This document shows, piece after piece, positions 12,113 through 23,629 of a stretch of DNA of 64,000 nt. A program made the position numbers and the translations under genes. The notes beneath the pieces are model-generated. The model was not told where the DNA came from and searched no databases. It saw only the letters and a program-made list of their open reading frames with translations. The first letter of the stretch is position 1. Every line of letters begins with the position of its first letter. The DNA is from Hofstenia miamia (Eukaryota > Xenacoelomorpha > Acoela), in contig SCFE01000073.1 in assembly GCA_004352715.1 (NCBI GenBank), forward strand, positions 680,565 to 744,564, written 5' to 3'.

Positions 12113-13771
12113 GTGGAGCATATCTTGATGGGGTATTAGTGTTAATTATTTCCAAGTTAAAAATTGATAAAAATTTAATATAGATTTATCTTTACTGTTC
12201 AGGAATATCATAAAAACTAGTAAAATGAGTCACTAATCATTAAATCATGAGTCAGCCTGGAAAGGATTCGAACTATAGTAAAATGACCAAACAATTTTCA
12301 TATACCCCCAGATCGCAGTGGAACCCTGTCTCACCTTCAGTACTTATCTGTTAAAATTGACAATAGCATCAAAAACTATCATATGCGAATTGGACCTAAA
12401 CATTCTGACAACAATTTGTTCATTGAAATATATTCTCCCTCCTATCCAATTTCTATAATTTCATTTTATGATGTTTCTTTTTTCTTATTCTTGAGTTCTC
12501 TTTATTCCATTGATGTTATGCTATAAATTGTTTTAAAACCTTTGAATTTCCATTACAACTAAGACTCTCTAAAGTTACTCTGGAATATCAAGCAAACTTC
12601 AATTTCTTTGGAGGTATTTATAAAAGCATTTTAAGTTTTCCAAAAGAATTACATTCCCAACTTTAGTATAATGTAATAAATTCAATTAATTTCAATTTCG
12701 TATTTGATTTTTGTTAAAGACAAACGTAAAATTTTCAAAACTAATTTAATCTTTGGATTTAGTATAAGTAAAAGATTCGCTCAATAGGTTTTTTAAAGTT
12801 TCTAGTTTGCTGAACAAAGCTTAAGGCCATCTGGGAATAGATGTTCTGGTGGTCTTAAACTTTTGGAGGGACTGTAATTAGTTTTTAAAATATTTCTGGG
12901 GAAATTAAACATCAAGACTTCACTATTAAAAAAAACAGTAATTGATAATTCCAAAAATTATGTAGATTGGCAAAAGTCAATTGCAAATTCTTGTGGCAGC
13001 ATAAATAAGAAATTATTTGAAACAAAAATCAAAACGAATTCTAAGCAATTTTTTTACAAAATAACAGAAGACAGCAATAAGTTCATGGTTTGCGACGTTA
13101 GGAGTTTGTACATTTATGTTCCGTTAGAGAAATCTATTATTATATTCTGAATAAAAGTTATATTTAGATCATAATTCGGAATTAAAGTTTGAAACGATGC
13201 CTACACTAAAACCATCTAAACTTTCCAATTATGAAGCACTTCTTTTTTCTTAGATTTGACTTTGTACATTTGTCTTATGACGATTTTTGGTAAATAATTC
13301 AGTGGAAATATTTAACAGAATTCAGACGACCTTGTTTTATATAAAAGTAGACATTAACATAAAAACCCTAACACATCTGTTATCAATGTTAATATATGTT
13401 ACAGAGAAGTACAATTTTCATCATGAAACTTAATCTATACGCCTGTCAAAACTGGATTTGATCAATAAATTTTTATAGAATTACATTGCCTTTGCTACGA
13501 TAATTTCTCCGATTTTAATACATGTCGTGTGATGAGTTTCTGTTTTTTATGTAGTCTAATGAAATTATGGCTGACAGTCCAAAAGAACATTTGATAATGT
13601 TGCTTTTGCCTCAAATGACTAAAAATATTTAGCATTTCAACAAAATATTCTTTATAAACAAAGTTAATCTTTTTTAGTAATACTCAAAATACTATCTTAG
13701 CTAACACATTCTCAGCGACCTTTTGGAATCGTTTGAAATTTTGTTTTAAAAAGAACAATAATCATGAGCAT
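12113..13771. other. Non-coding sequence downstream of eL18
   Basis: No gene, RNA or recognisable element is seen. The minus-strand hexamer ATTAAA (13771-13776) overlaps the eL18 stop codon and could serve as a poly(A) signal, which would give a very short 3'UTR. Confidence 0.4.
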
Positions 13772-14112
13772 TTAATTCTTATAGCCACAACCATGTCTGC
13801 GACCACGTGCTCTTTCGAAATTGCGACCCTTTGAACGTACAAATGGTTTTGTATGACTGCCAGGTACACCAGGTGCTTTTCCAAAATGCTTGTTGGCTTC
13901 ACGTGCGCTTCTTCTACCAGAAATAAAAATAGTTTTCTCTCCTTTAGGACACATGACAGCTAGTTCATCGAAAGTCAATATTTCGCCTCCTTGATCCACA
14001 ACACGTTTTCGTGCTGCAGTGGTTACATGCAAAGCGCAGATTTTAAGCCCTTTAGGAATTTCATACACTCTGTTATCATCAGTCACTGTTGCGACAATGA
14101 CTGCAATGAATC
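13772..14112 (-). CDS. RPL18: Ribosomal protein eL18, exon 2 (C-terminal part)
   Basis: eL18 is a protein of the large cytosolic ribosomal subunit. This exon encodes about 113 residues plus the stop: from [12 protein letters not shown] through [55 protein letters not shown] to the end [13 protein letters not shown]. The [20 protein letters not shown] tail is diagnostic of eL18 across eukaryotes. The exon begins after a TAG acceptor at 14113-14115 (minus). Its first two bases complete a Gly codon begun in exon 1 (phase 1), so the join is exact. The 3' flank has an ATTAAA overlapping the stop. The sequence is more divergent than usual for this protein (GCGYKN where SRxYKN is common). Confidence 0.95.
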
Positions 14113-16453
14113 CTAAAAATAAAAAATTAGTCTACACAATCAATTCACTGAATAACGCATATGTGAAGAATGTGTGATGTACGTAAGACACGGTGTTTGG
14201 AGTGGGGTGGGGCTACGCCCTTTCCCTTTTTCGAAAAATATCAACACTATATGAAATTGCAATTTTTTCGTGAAAGTGGTTTCTTATAAGATAAAAACCA
14301 TTTTTTCAAAATTTTCAAGCTTTCATTTACATAAATATGTACATCAGTTTGGAAAAATCTCATAAATCATTGCTTAATATACATGTATATAAATACAAAT
14401 ATACGTTCCAGAAATTTTAATGTATATTTCTGCAGAAATACCTTATTGATGTTCATATAAAAAAATCAATTTAATATCGAAACAAAATATTGCAAATAAT
14501 GAAAGTAGTTTGTGATCCGAGGAAAGAGACAGTATATATTAAAATTTTATAATTAATCATAAAATGAAAATGATTTTATTATTTTAAATGATTAAGGGTG
14601 ATATGATTGCATACGTTTATAAACTAGTTAGTGGATGACCATTATGATTAGTAACTTAAAAATATTACATAAGTAATGCGTATTAAAACAAGGTCAGTAG
14701 TAGTATTTAATTAAGAAACTAGAAGATTTTTATATTTTTAGTAAATGCTTAATATAATCTGTTCAGACAAAAATGAAAAGAAGCATTTGTATAAACTATT
14801 TACGTCAATACAAAGCCTTTTTCCAAAATGATTTTTGACCAAACCCAAGAGTTAACAACTCTGCACTAAAAATTTATATTTTAGGAAGTTATTTAAGATA
14901 TTTTAAAAATGAAGAATAAGGCCAAAAAAATTATTTATAGCTATTGAAATAATATATATTTCAACAATCATTTGAAAAGTATATAATATTTGAAAATCAG
15001 TGGGTAAATAGAGACTCATTAAAGCTTATAAGAGTCATGTGTGATGAACGTGGAATAGGAAGTGTACAAAATCACAACGAAAACTAGAAGTCTACAAATA
15101 ATTTTGTCAAATAAAAATAAAGGATTTCTATTTAATGTCATTCCCAAATATTGTATTTCTATTTTAAGCTTAATGAGTAAAGTTTGTTTACATTCTATCA
15201 AGGGCGCACATTTGCTTATTATAGGAGAAAAAAGGTTATGCCATGATGCTATGGAAACATCAAGTTATAAAAAAGTTTTAGCCTTAATTATCGCATACAT
15301 TAAGTAAATATTATAACATGCACATAATCATATTAAATGTACGTAGCCATATGGTAACATAGAAGTAAAATAATTCTGAATGAACAACTGATTCCACACG
15401 GGAAAAACGCGCTACCTAATAAGATGCGAACAGAGATACTTTGATGTTTCTGTGTTAGTATTCAATTTTAAATTTCACAATTGTTTGATCTAAGTCGCAA
15501 TTGTCCAATGCGCGTAAATATTCCATAATTTGCTAATTTGCTGCTGTTATTTGGGAACACACTGAGTTATTTCCATTGTGAGGGAATTACAGATCAAAGA
15601 CAAGTTTTAAGAGGTAGTTTTTTCGCAATCAAATAGTACTGTGTTCTGAAGTTAGTCAGGCAAACAGTGTCAAGGTGATTAATGAAATCTGTTTAGAGCA
15701 AATTAAATACATCTACTATCTGTAACAAAAGTTTAAGACCAAAAAATTTCCCTAGGAGACTGATGCGAAAAGAAAACTAAACAATTGAATAATTTTTGAT
15801 ATTTATTACGTTACGATAATAATCTCTAATGTAAAAAACAAAGACTAATAAAATGTGCTCAAATATTTAATAATATAAAATGTCAAAACTATGAAATATA
15901 TGTTATGGTTTAAACTTTTGTTACGGGCCGTAAAACAAAATTGTTGATCTGAAAAATTATTCAATAGAAACGTGAAAGCACGCTTTAAAAAGTTCATGTT
16001 TTCGTCATAATTGATAACCACGATACTGCCGCCCAAAGGCAAAATGGCCTAACTGCATATTTGTGTTACTCATATTTACTCTGCTTTAGCATAGAATAAT
16101 TTTTTTGTCCAAGGCAGAACGACGTATCTATTTTTTTATATGCTTTCTTACTCAGGAAAAACGAAGTTCCAAAAAGTTGATGCTTGTGAGTCGACTTTAA
16201 ACAGCTGTTTACAGAAAACAACAAAATTGCAGTTACGTCATATACCTTGGGACGGCAGTAGACATTGGTCTACCATTATAGAGTAAAATGCTCTAATTAA
16301 CGGGCTTTGAAGTTTCTCCGTCAATGTCGATATTTGTACATAAAACCAATTTTATAGGAATTTTAGACTAGCGATGTAAGAGTTCAATATTATAATACCA
16401 CACATCATGGTAAAAATTAATCAAATAACAAATATTAAAATAAAAATGCATAC
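14113..16453 (-). other. eL18 intron (2.34 kb)
   Basis: The intron has a GT donor (gtatgc, minus strand at 16453-16448) and a TAG acceptor (14113-14115). It is AT-rich, holds only short chance frames, and I see no snoRNA box C/D motifs or transposon inside it. Confidence 0.75.
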
Positions 16454-16718
16454 CAGCTTTCAATGCGGTTTGAGAAGTTTTGGGATCAAGCTGTATTTTG
16501 TTGCGTCGCATTACTTTTAGAATTCTAGACAAAGAAACAGGGGGTCTGTTTACTCTGCTCATTCTCAAACGTTTGAGGACAGTTGCATTAAATTTAGACT
16601 GAGTTCTTCGTGAAAGGTATTCATAAAGATCATGTAGAATTTTCATATAATTATTGGAACTCTTTACATTGCGACTTCGCACTTTTCTATCAAATCTATG
16701 ATCGATATCCTTTCCCAT
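16454..16718 (-). CDS. RPL18: Ribosomal protein eL18, exon 1 (N-terminal part)
   Basis: This exon encodes the first 88 residues: MGKDIDHRFDRKVRSRN, then YMKILHDLYEYLSRRT, KFNATVLKRLRMSRVNRPPV and SLSRILKVMRRNK. The order matches other eL18 proteins (M-G-x-D-I-x-H...DRKVR...LARRT...FN..VLKRLxMSRxNRPPLSLSR). The exon ends in one base of a Gly codon before gtatgc. Joined to exon 2 it gives 201 residues, slightly longer than the 188 of vertebrates. The start codon lies one base after a good acceptor (gttttag|G ATG), so there is either a 5'UTR intron or a trans-splice site. PAM lies upstream on the same strand, 1.1 kb away. Confidence 0.95.
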
Positions 16719-17863
16719 CCTAAAACAATTGTTTGCGTTAATTTCGAAATGCAATACCACAAAACATTGACCTAAGAAACCTATTCTGAATGGATTATAT
16801 ATGTTATACAAGAATTCACCGAATTAAATATACTGCATATAATAATTTTTTTTGGAAAATTACCAAATGTATTACCTAAGAAAAAATTTAAGCTTATCGT
16901 TACGTTAGTGAATATTATTAAAATAAGTAAATATTTTCAACAGCTTCTTCCGCACAAGGGCAATATCATTAACTCATTTCAAACAAAATCTACTATTGAT
17001 ATATAGAAAACATGCCTAACAAAATCATTCTATATTGCGGAACGCTGTACGAATTAACAAATTTAAAATACAGAGTAGATAAATAGTTAATGGTCCTAAT
17101 TGCATCAAAAAACGTTGTCTAAATAGATCTTTTGTCTTGATTCAAGTTATGACGATTAAAAGAAATTTATGATTATTTATTATTACAATGAAGTTGAATT
17201 ACGAATAGACATTGTCTATTTTTGTGGTTGCACATGTAGCAGCAAGGTATTTCAGCATATTTATTCACAAATTCCCGAAAATAATGTATAAATAATTGGC
17301 AAAAATAGTTACTTGGATAAATTAATTTTTAAAAAGCACTGGGATTAAACGTGGGTATAAACAACTAATGAGTAGATTTTTCGAGGCCTGAGCTATAACC
17401 TAACATTGTGTACATCAATTATTTTAAAATGGCATTTCTATAATATCAAACCATAAAAAATTTCTATTTATAAAAAAGTGGTTGAATAATAATTCCAATA
17501 ATACAATATTTGAAAGTGCAATTTCTGTAAACCAATAAGCATATAAAAAGAGTACAATTTAATAACTTATAAAAGCATTAAACTCGAAATCAATATTTAA
17601 ATTAAAAATATAAATAATCTACAAACTAAAAACACTGCACATGATTTAAATTAACAATTAGCACTTCAAAATATACATCCATTGACATCAAATAATTGGC
17701 ACAATATGATACAGGATATTATAAAATAGCATTACAAAGATATATACAAACATTCTCAAAATATACAATTTATGTGTAGCATTTTAATAGAATGGAAACA
17801 ATTCTATGCTAAATTTACAAAGATCGACATGAAAACAATTTTAGCGGCGTAAACTACAACAAA
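16719..17863 (-). other. Intergenic region between PAM and eL18
   Basis: It contains the PAM 3'UTR. A minus-strand ATTAAA lies at 17783-17788, about 75 nt past the PAM stop, and an AATAAA at 17270-17275. A polypyrimidine/TTTTAG acceptor sits immediately before the eL18 start. No other gene is seen. Confidence 0.5.
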
Positions 17864-20305
17864 TTAAATTTTTTGGGAAGAATATTCTTCAATTTCAGAA
17901 TCTGTTAGAGGATCTTCTTCTCTATCTGAATCAATGTTAGGAAGTCTGCTAAATCCTTTTTTACTAGAGAGCATACCTGTAAAACCATTTCGATAAGATT
18001 TTTTGTATCCATTTCTTCTAGAATAGCCTCTATCACGTACCCATACTTTATAACGTCGCAAATCAATTTTTCCACGTGCATTCAAACGGGACATTATAGT
18101 TACAGTAACAACAATGACAATAGGTATTGCCAGCAATAACATTATTATAATTGATGAATAGAAATTTTGTTTTTCACTAAAGTCAAGACTTGAATTTATA
18201 CTATTAGTTCGTTGCCCACCCTTCAGTAACGATATTTCTTCTTGGTGGAATTTTAAAACACGGCCGTGTCCTTTCTTTCCAAATTCAACAACAAAAACTA
18301 AATCATTGAAAGGCGTTGCGCTTAAATCGTGTGGGTTACTAAAACCTTCAGGCGGTCCCCATTTTTGTAAAATCTTACCACTAGCAACATTGACTGTAAA
18401 ACCTTGAACTTTTGTATCTATGCCTTGATCACCATTAAGAACATATATGATTTTATCTATATTACTATAAGAAACTGCATTAATTCGAGAACCAATATCT
18501 TTAGAATGAATTAATTTTTTCTGCCTTCCATTTTTAATATCAAAGCACGTAATCTGACCATATTCTCTGTCACAAGCGCAAACAAGTTTCATGTCTACAA
18601 TAATAGTAACACTATGGACTAAGGTATGCAATCCTGTACCCGTATTCTCTGAATCTTTCAAACTAAAGCTCGTAATAAATTTTCCTGCAGAGGTTAATTT
18701 CACTATCCGAGAATTACAATAGCCATCAGCAACAAAGATATTTCCGCTTTTCTCGTCAATGGCAACATCAGTTGGTCGGCAGAAATGCTTTGAGTCATTT
18801 CCAGGGATTAAACGTTCACCAAGAGTTAGAATCGGTCTAGTTTTGTCGTTACTATCAAATTTAAAGACTTGATGTAAAGCAACATCTGTTAACCAAACAT
18901 TGTTTTTGGAATCGATATAAATCCCATGGGGTAAAATGAAATAATTTCTACCCCATGAACTAATAATACCACCAGTTACAGCATCTATCGTTAAAACTGT
19001 GTCACGATCTATTTCCATCCTCTGTTCATCGTAGCTATTGTTTCGAAATGAATTAGGAGTTTCTAAACGATTGGCTCTATGAAACACACATACAGAACCA
19101 TTAGTGTAAGTTGCAACGCCGGGCGCTTGTCCCAGTAACGCTCGCACTGATTCATGGGGCCAACTTTCATCAATTTTCAACGGAGAATGCCGAGTTTCAT
19201 GAATAACTAATTCCTTCACTTCTTTTTCATGTTGTTGTACTTCATGGACTGGAGAAAGCTTTCCAGCATTACGCAATTCATTTTTTTGATGATCGATGAT
19301 TCTTTCAAGCTGTAAAATTTTTGATGAATAATCTGCATCTTCTAATATATTAAATGACAGTTTATCAGAAATATCAGTATATCTTTCTGGTATGTCTGCC
19401 ATTAAGTCTGTTTTCACCACAGAGCGACAACCCAAATACGGATATTTATTTGACATAGTGAAATACATAATTGAAAACGTACAAGATGATGCAGACTGCA
19501 TACGTAATACATTACGTCTATTAGTCTTCTCCGGAAAGCATCGCATAACCAAAATATCAGAAGGCTCAATATCTAAAATACTATCCATAGGATAAAATGC
19601 TGATCCCCACTCACCCATTGCTTTACCAATAAGATCCCATTCAGTAGAATCCCTCACACGATAGCTAACTACAATTGTGTTGTCATCGGCATTAACCTGA
19701 AATGCAAAAGGAAATATTGTGTAATCATGATTATACAGACAACCAATATCAACTATTGGAGTAATTGACGAACCCGAAAATGTGTATGTTCCAGCACGAA
19801 ATTCAATTTGCTGAAACGTGGTTGTTACTTTAAAGCCAACATCAACTTCAATTTTGTTTTTATATTTAGAATCAAGAACGACATAGAGAACCAAATGCGA
19901 CATTACATCATGTTGAAGCTCATAACCAACATTAGGAGGCAATCTCACATTGGGCACATGTGGCATCCATGTATATATTAACTCTTTAGAACTTGAACAA
20001 AAGTTTGATAAATCACATTTATAGGAATCAAGCTGCAAAGGTTTAGAGCAGCCATAAATAGACATACTGAAAATATTTTCAGAATTCATTATTGGTTGGA
20101 AATCTACAATAAACTGCGAATCGTCTTTAGTCATAGCACGCGCATTACAATAAGATGTTGTTCCAACATCAAGTGTTTCTGTCACCATCAATAAGAAAGA
20201 AGGATCAACTTTAATGGGTGGCCTGCGACGATTAAAAGTTTCTCTGTCATAATTTGTAGAAACTATAACAAATGTAACAGCAAAACATGCCGGTAACAGA
20301 AACAT
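17864..20305 (-). CDS. PAM: PAM: peptidylglycine amidating enzyme with dead PHM and intact PAL
   Basis: This is an 813-residue single-exon protein. Domain order: hydrophobic N-terminal signal (1-16), PHM fold (about 33-300), coiled linker (320-370), PAL beta-propeller (about 380-690), transmembrane helix (718-738) and a basic then acidic cytosolic tail with GYSRRNGY, KKGFSRL and DSEIEEYSS. PAL normally cleaves peptidyl-alpha-hydroxyglycine to give the peptide amide in secretory granules. PAL residues are all present: Arg410, His460, Tyr529, His564, His659 and Asp660, aligned to rat R533, H585, Y654, H690, H786 and D787. In PHM the copper histidines are replaced: HH107/108 by Phe79-Ser80, H172 by Val143, H242 by Asn205 and H244 by Asp207; only the Met314 equivalent (Met280) remains. 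Most PHM cysteines are kept. The long unbroken frame argues it is functional. A TTTTAG acceptor lies about 37 nt upstream of the ATG. Confidence 0.95.
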   Translation of the reverse strand: MFLLPACFAVTFVIVSTNYDRETFNRRRPPIKVDPSFLLMVTETLDVGTTSYCNARAMTKDDSQFIVDFQPIMNSENIFSMSIYGCSKPLQLDSYKCDLSNFCSSSKELIYTWMPHVPNVRLPPNVGYELQHDVMSHLVLYVVLDSKYKNKIEVDVGFKVTTTFQQIEFRAGTYTFSGSSITPIVDIGCLYNHDYTIFPFAFQVNADDNTIVVSYRVRDSTEWDLIGKAMGEWGSAFYPMDSILDIEPSDILVMRCFPEKTNRRNVLRMQSASSCTFSIMYFTMSNKYPYLGCRSVVKTDLMADIPERYTDISDKLSFNILEDADYSSKILQLERIIDHQKNELRNAGKLSPVHEVQQHEKEVKELVIHETRHSPLKIDESWPHESVRALLGQAPGVATYTNGSVCVFHRANRLETPNSFRNNSYDEQRMEIDRDTVLTIDAVTGGIISSWGRNYFILPHGIYIDSKNNVWLTDVALHQVFKFDSNDKTRPILTLGERLIPGNDSKHFCRPTDVAIDEKSGNIFVADGYCNSRIVKLTSAGKFITSFSLKDSENTGTGLHTLVHSVTIIVDMKLVCACDREYGQITCFDIKNGRQKKLIHSKDIGSRINAVSYSNIDKIIYVLNGDQGIDTKVQGFTVNVASGKILQKWGPPEGFSNPHDLSATPFNDLVFVVEFGKKGHGRVLKFHQEEISLLKGGQRTNSINSSLDFSEKQNFYSSIIIMLLLAIPIVIVVTVTIMSRLNARGKIDLRRYKVWVRDRGYSRRNGYKKSYRNGFTGMLSSKKGFSRLPNIDSDREEDPLTDSEIEEYSSQKI

Positions 20306-23300
20306 AACAAAGAAACTTCACAACGCACCCATCAACTAAAATAAGTTGGTATTAAATATTAGTAAAAAAACATTTGTGCATTCCATAATAAACTAAAATT
20401 AACTAGATCTAACTAATCAATCATATTGCTTCAATAATGATACGGTTTATCAGTCTGTGTGAACCAAAAAATTACAGTATCCATTCAAACAAAACTAGGG
20501 GTGCAAATTGGAAGAATTTTAATGAAATCGCTTTACTAAAACCAACGGTTTTTCATTTTACCTCACATAATTTAGATTATCGTATTCGGTTGATTACTAT
20601 TTTGTTTTGAATTCGGGACCTGGGAAATTCGCCTAATTGAAAGTAGGTTTATTTTACGCCAACTTGAGTAATGTTAAGTTGTTATTCAGTGTATTTAAAT
20701 TTATCCGTAGCGCAATTACAGATTTACAACTAAAACAAACGCAAATAGCGGGATTAGAATGGTCGTAATTTCTTAAGAACAATTACAGTGTACCCAGTGT
20801 CACCAGTAAATTAATTTAACTGTTTTTCACCAGTCATACGATTCTCATTTAATATCACTAATTAGTTTAACTATTTACAAATTGATACAGAAAGTACATT
20901 CAAGAGATTGTCTAACAAAAAATGCTTGGTAAGCGACAAGGGTCTGCTGCAAACATAGCTTTACTAGAGAGACAAAAATAGTGCAATAAAATCAAAATTT
21001 GTTCAATGCTTCAGAATTATTTACCTAAACTAAAATATAACAAAATATTATCGGTGAAATTCTAAAATCGCATCAAACAATTTCGAATGAATTTTTATCA
21101 TCGTATTCAAACGAGTTTTCAAATTTTCATTGTTAGGTCGATTTTTACAATTTTCAGTCAAATACGAGTTTTGAAAAATAGTTTAAATTATTGCTTTTTT
21201 GTTTTAATTATAGATAAAATATTAATTTAATTGAAGCAATTAACCCAGAGTTCATTTTAACCCTATCTTATTCCACAAGGGAGTAGTACTTGCTGAACAT
21301 ATTGATTAGCGGTAATAACTCCGCAAACAATTTTTTATAAATATCTGCTCAATTTATGTATGATGTTTCTTGAGAAAATACGCATATTTTTGTCCCAATA
21401 AATGCAAGCAGAATGAGAGAATACTTAATATTTGAATGCTCAATAACATTTATGGTTAATGCAATTTTTTAAATAAACTGCAAATTCTCTTACCAGTGTC
21501 TCATGTGGGATACTCTGAGAGCTCTTGAAATGTACAAGCATTCACAAAATCAACAAGCACCAATCTCTGAGAGCTCTTGAAATGTACAAGCATTCACAAA
21601 ATCAACAAGCACCAATGAAAATACTAGTGTTTATACAGCAAATGCTTATTTTGTAACCTGATACATTTTTATACATCAAATATCTGTTATCCCTCGACAT
21701 GTACTTCAGAACATCTGGACAAGTGATTGACACATTAATCCAAGTCAATTGTCTCTACAAGTATTATATCAAAGAGTTGCTATATTGCAAATTCTATTTA
21801 TAAAGTAGATAATCGCCAGATGATTATTTCAATACATAAAAATGAAATGTATCTGATATTTTAACTTTTCTAAAGGTATATTCTTAGATTAAATGAATCT
21901 CAAATCCGAGTAGATATTGGAAAATTATTACATTTAATTTTTTTATCGGTAGATATGCATCACATATTTAAATCATCGCTTGTTATGTAAACCCATATAT
22001 ATATATAACGTAGCATATTTTTTAATTTATTGAATAATTAATTCTGATTGGTTGCCAGAAATGTAGTGGTTCTCTAAATATCCATGCTGCATACGCCATT
22101 CATATCTAGAATAAGAGTCAGTATGTAAAAACACAATAGCTTAAATCTGTTCGTGGAATCTGTAATTAGACCTCCTTAAAGTATTTCATGTATTAGGTAT
22201 TGTGAAACTGCTTCCCACAAATTAATAATTCTCACGCGTTAATATTTTCTTTAGTTTGATTATTGTGAGTAACAAATGAAACGTCAATAGTGAAAAAATT
22301 TAAGTTGACTTTGCGAAATTTATGGTAATCGTAGCATTTTATGAATGCCCAAAAATCCATCTCTTTAGGCGTAATCCTAACAACTAGGTATCATTAGAGA
22401 TACAAATCGTTTTATCCACTTCAGGGTTTACGAGACTAGAAATAAAGACAGATGAGCCTCAAGACCAACTTCATCGAGGTTTCGGGCGAAGGTATAGAAT
22501 AGGGTGCACGCGGACAAAATAAACACTAATACAAGTTAAAAAACGATGAGAAATGCAATAACATATGTAAAAAGCTTAAAAAATAATGTATATAGACCAA
22601 TAACTTTGCATAATTAAGCAAATTCGTAGCACGCGGTAACACGCGTAAGCACGCGGTGCGTATTTAAGGATAATAGCACAAAAACATGAAATTCATAAAA
22701 TAATTAACTATTATTAAACAAATTACACGATCTAAAAGTATATTTTTGCAAATCTATACATGTTTAGTTTAAATCAAGTGCTTACCTTAGGCGAAATTTT
22801 CAAATAAATTTTGATAAAAATATAAATATATTAATTTCGATTACTCAATGTGTTTTACTCGTATTATTATAACAACTAATATATTTTAAACATTGCACCC
22901 AATTATCGCCGCTAATCCTTGCGCATGTTTTGCAAGTATTGACATTTTCTAACACCAAAGCATCTCGTCTCCGCGTCAACTTTCTGAGAGCCACCACGGC
23001 TACTCTCCGGTTTTGACATAGTAATATCCAAAACCTAACTAAACTGTATATTATAATATATACGCTTTGTTAAATGAGTTTCGAATCAAAACCATGAATA
23101 AACGTATGACTTGTTATGAAAATTTACATCGTTCTTTTTTGAAAAAATTTTCACAATAAGAATATAAATCATGCATTATAGCCCCTGTTCGAATGATTGA
23201 AGCCCGCCTTAAATTTCTCTCATGCCTCTTTGATGAATTTGAAACAAACTTATTACAATAAAACTTCAGTTTTAGACGATGTGTACGTATATAAATCTAT

Positions 23301-23424
23301 TCTTATAAATGGCACTTTTAGTAAATTTTAGATGGCCCTTTTTACAGAAAAAACTCAGCCATGGCGACTTGTACATATGTGTATTCCCACATGGGCACAT
23401 ATTTTTACTGCATGAAATACATTG
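20306..23424. other. Upstream region of PAM, no gene seen
   Basis: It presumably holds the PAM promoter. A minus-strand acceptor (cttattttag) ends near 20343. There is a tandem duplication at 21513-21616 and a short cluster of CACGCG/GCACGCGG motifs around 22628-22662. No coding sequence is supported. Confidence 0.45.
21513..21616. repeat. Perfect 52-bp tandem duplication
   Basis: The unit beginning ctctgagagctcttg and ending caagcaccaa(t) occurs twice in succession (21513-21564 and 21565-21616) without differences. It is very recent or an assembly stutter. Confidence 0.9.
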
Positions 23425-23628
23425 GTGGCGATTGGTCAGGTAAGACTGGAACAGTTCAATGAAATCCGAATCAAAACCAAATAAACGTAACTTGTCAAGC
23501 AGAATGCAGTGAGGGAGGTGATGAAAAGCTTTTGAGATGTCAAGAAGGATAATACAACCAGGATCATTACAATCAGAGTGAAAGTAGCAGTTTGCGATCA
23601 GTGTGAGTAAGTTAGTAATCAGTATCCA
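23425..23628 (-). pseudogene. Fragment of the same LINE family as 44895-48215 (RT finger/palm)
   Basis: The plus strand from ggtcaggtaagactgga to gtgagtaagttagtaatc matches 45690-45870 with scattered changes, including tttgtcaag and gatgtcaaga blocks. In the full copy this part encodes the DISKAFDxLPHCILLDKL region of RT. It ends abruptly where the pseudogene at 23630 begins. Confidence 0.75.
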
Positions 23629-23629
23629 T

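Noticed and set aside
14113-16453. Possible snoRNA in the eL18 intron
   Set aside because: I looked for C/D box pairs on the minus strand and found none in suitable spacing.
19392-19595. 67-codon plus-strand frame
   Set aside because: It lies inside the PAM coding exon on the opposite strand and shows no family motif.
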